Part shown: in pieces, positions 5,067-5,692 of the stretch
Numbering within the stretch: the first letter of the stretch is position 1
Layout: each line of letters opens with the position of its first letter
Source of the DNA: a bacterium
Lineage (GTDB): Bacteria; Bacteroidota; Bacteroidia; Cytophagales; Thermonemataceae
Assembly: GCA_025362415.1 (NCBI GenBank)
Contig: JANYGM010000247.1
Span: 1-5,692, forward strand
Direction: 5' to 3'
Length of the DNA: 5,692 bases
Made by a program: the position numbers and the translations under genes
The notes under the pieces: model-generated
What the model was told of the DNA's origin: nothing
The model's input: only the letters and a program-made list of their open reading frames with translations
The model's database searches: none

Positions 5067-5692
5067 TTATCTCAAAACTTGTATAAATCCTTTGCATTCT
5101 ACGCCTGTGGGAGAGGTAATAAGATAATAATAAGTCCCTGCATCTAGCCCAGAACCCCATTCTCCCTTATAATCATCATTTTCATAGAGTTTTTTGCCCC
5201 AACGGTTGAACATTTCTAACTTATATTTGCCCAAATTATCTGGCAAAACAAACTTTTCATTCTTTCCTTTCCCATCAGGAGTAATAACATTTGCCACAAA
5301 CTCCGTAGAAGTACCCACAGTAACCGTACGAGTGATAGTTTGACTACAATTTGTAGTAGTATTTGTCCCTGTTATGGTTATTGTATATACTCCTGCCGTA
5401 TTTCCATAGAAATAAGGCGGCGGATTAAGCCCTGTAATGATTGTTCCATTACCCATATTCCAAGTCATAGTGTCTATTCCTGTTGTTTTGTTTGTAAAAC
5501 TTACTGATGTAGTCAAATCACACTCTCTTGCAACCAAAAGTTCTATATCTAAAACTACCGCAGGGCTTACTTTTATTCTAATTGGTATCTTTTTAAGGCA
5601 ATTTCCATCTTTTATAGTTACTGTGTATGTTGTATCTTTTGTTGGGCGGACTTGCGGATTAGCAATATTCACGTCAGAAGGATTAACAAACG
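5067..5692 (-). CDS. PKD-domain protein with T9SS type B C-terminal sorting domain (5' end outside window)
   Basis: The last 207 residues of a larger secreted or surface protein; the frame stays open to the window edge, so the GTG at 5672 is an internal codon and not the start. Visible in order: the end of an Ig/PKD-like repeat (1-41, with the typical NPSDVNIANPQVRPTKDTTY lead-in), a PKD-type domain (about 42-125, with WNMGNGT in place of the usual WdfGDG and then GVYTITITG), and a type B T9SS sorting domain (about 130-207). The latter shows ITPDGKGKNEKF, FNRWGKKLYEND, GTYYYLI and KGFIQVLR at the very C-terminus, as in the gliding-motility-associated C-terminal family (TIGR04131-like). Such proteins cross the outer membrane through T9SS. 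The first motif is normally TPNGDGxND; two acidic positions are Lys or Glu here. Function of the missing N-terminal part is unknown: adhesin, hydrolase or structural protein are all possible. Confidence 0.9.
   Translation of the reverse strand, partial: FVNPSDVNIANPQVRPTKDTTYTVTIKDGNCLKKIPIRIKVSPAVVLDIELLVARECDLTTSVSFTNKTTGIDTMTWNMGNGTIITGLNPPPYFYGNTAGVYTITITGTNTTTNCSQTITRTVTVGTSTEFVANVITPDGKGKNEKFVLPDNLGKYKLEMFNRWGKKLYENDDYKGEWGSGLDAGTYYYLITSPTGVECKGFIQVLR

Noticed and set aside
4951..5160. Minus-strand 69-codon frame covering the C/G-rich hairpins
   Set aside because: It overlaps the T9SS domain in another frame and then reads through the repeats, giving the SPLAPKGGT-like peptide typical of translated spacer repeats.
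5670..5672. GTG at 5672 as start of the T9SS-targeted protein
   Set aside because: The frame remains open to the window edge and the upstream residues (FVNPSD) continue a PKD-type repeat, so the gene is truncated by the window.

Overview
The window looks like a chromosomal segment from a low-GC, AT-rich member of the Bacteroidota, probably of the Cytophagales. The evidence is a type B type IX secretion (T9SS) sorting domain on the right-hand gene, a good match to the Bacteroidota -7 promoter element (TAnnTTTG) upstream of one gene, A-rich leaders instead of Shine-Dalgarno sites, and C/G-rich palindromic spacer repeats of a kind common in this phylum. The order-level placement is an inference.

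Layout, left to right. Bases 1-75 hold two copies of a small REP-like hairpin. A weak promoter candidate follows, then a plus-strand gene (235-1482) for a dicarboxylate/amino-acid:cation symporter of the GltP/DctA family. A 270-base gap (1483-1752) separates it from a convergent minus-strand gene and is dominated by two near-identical 78-base tandem repeats, each with a perfect 11-bp stem. The minus strand then carries, in transcription order from the right: the 3' part of a PKD-domain surface or secreted protein with a T9SS C-terminal signal (5067-5692, 5' end outside the window); a repeat-filled intergenic region (4731-5066); an EnvC-like murein hydrolase activator (3543-4730); and, only 23 bases later, a polytopic GT-C type glycosyltransferase (1753-3519).

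The EnvC-like gene and the glycosyltransferase are probably co-transcribed from a promoter near 4800. Both belong to the envelope, but nothing in the sequence ties them to one pathway. The symporter is an unrelated convergent unit. The T9SS substrate probably ends its own transcript before or within the repeat region.

The four genes are ordinary members of known families, and I see no convincing new multi-gene system. The unusual content is the density and variety of small repeats: REP-like hairpins, 78-base tandem hairpins, C/G-rich palindromes (one translated in frame inside the glycosyltransferase), two runs of degenerate 7-base repeats at gene boundaries (one supplying a stop and the next start codon), and a compound palindrome at 4845-4914.
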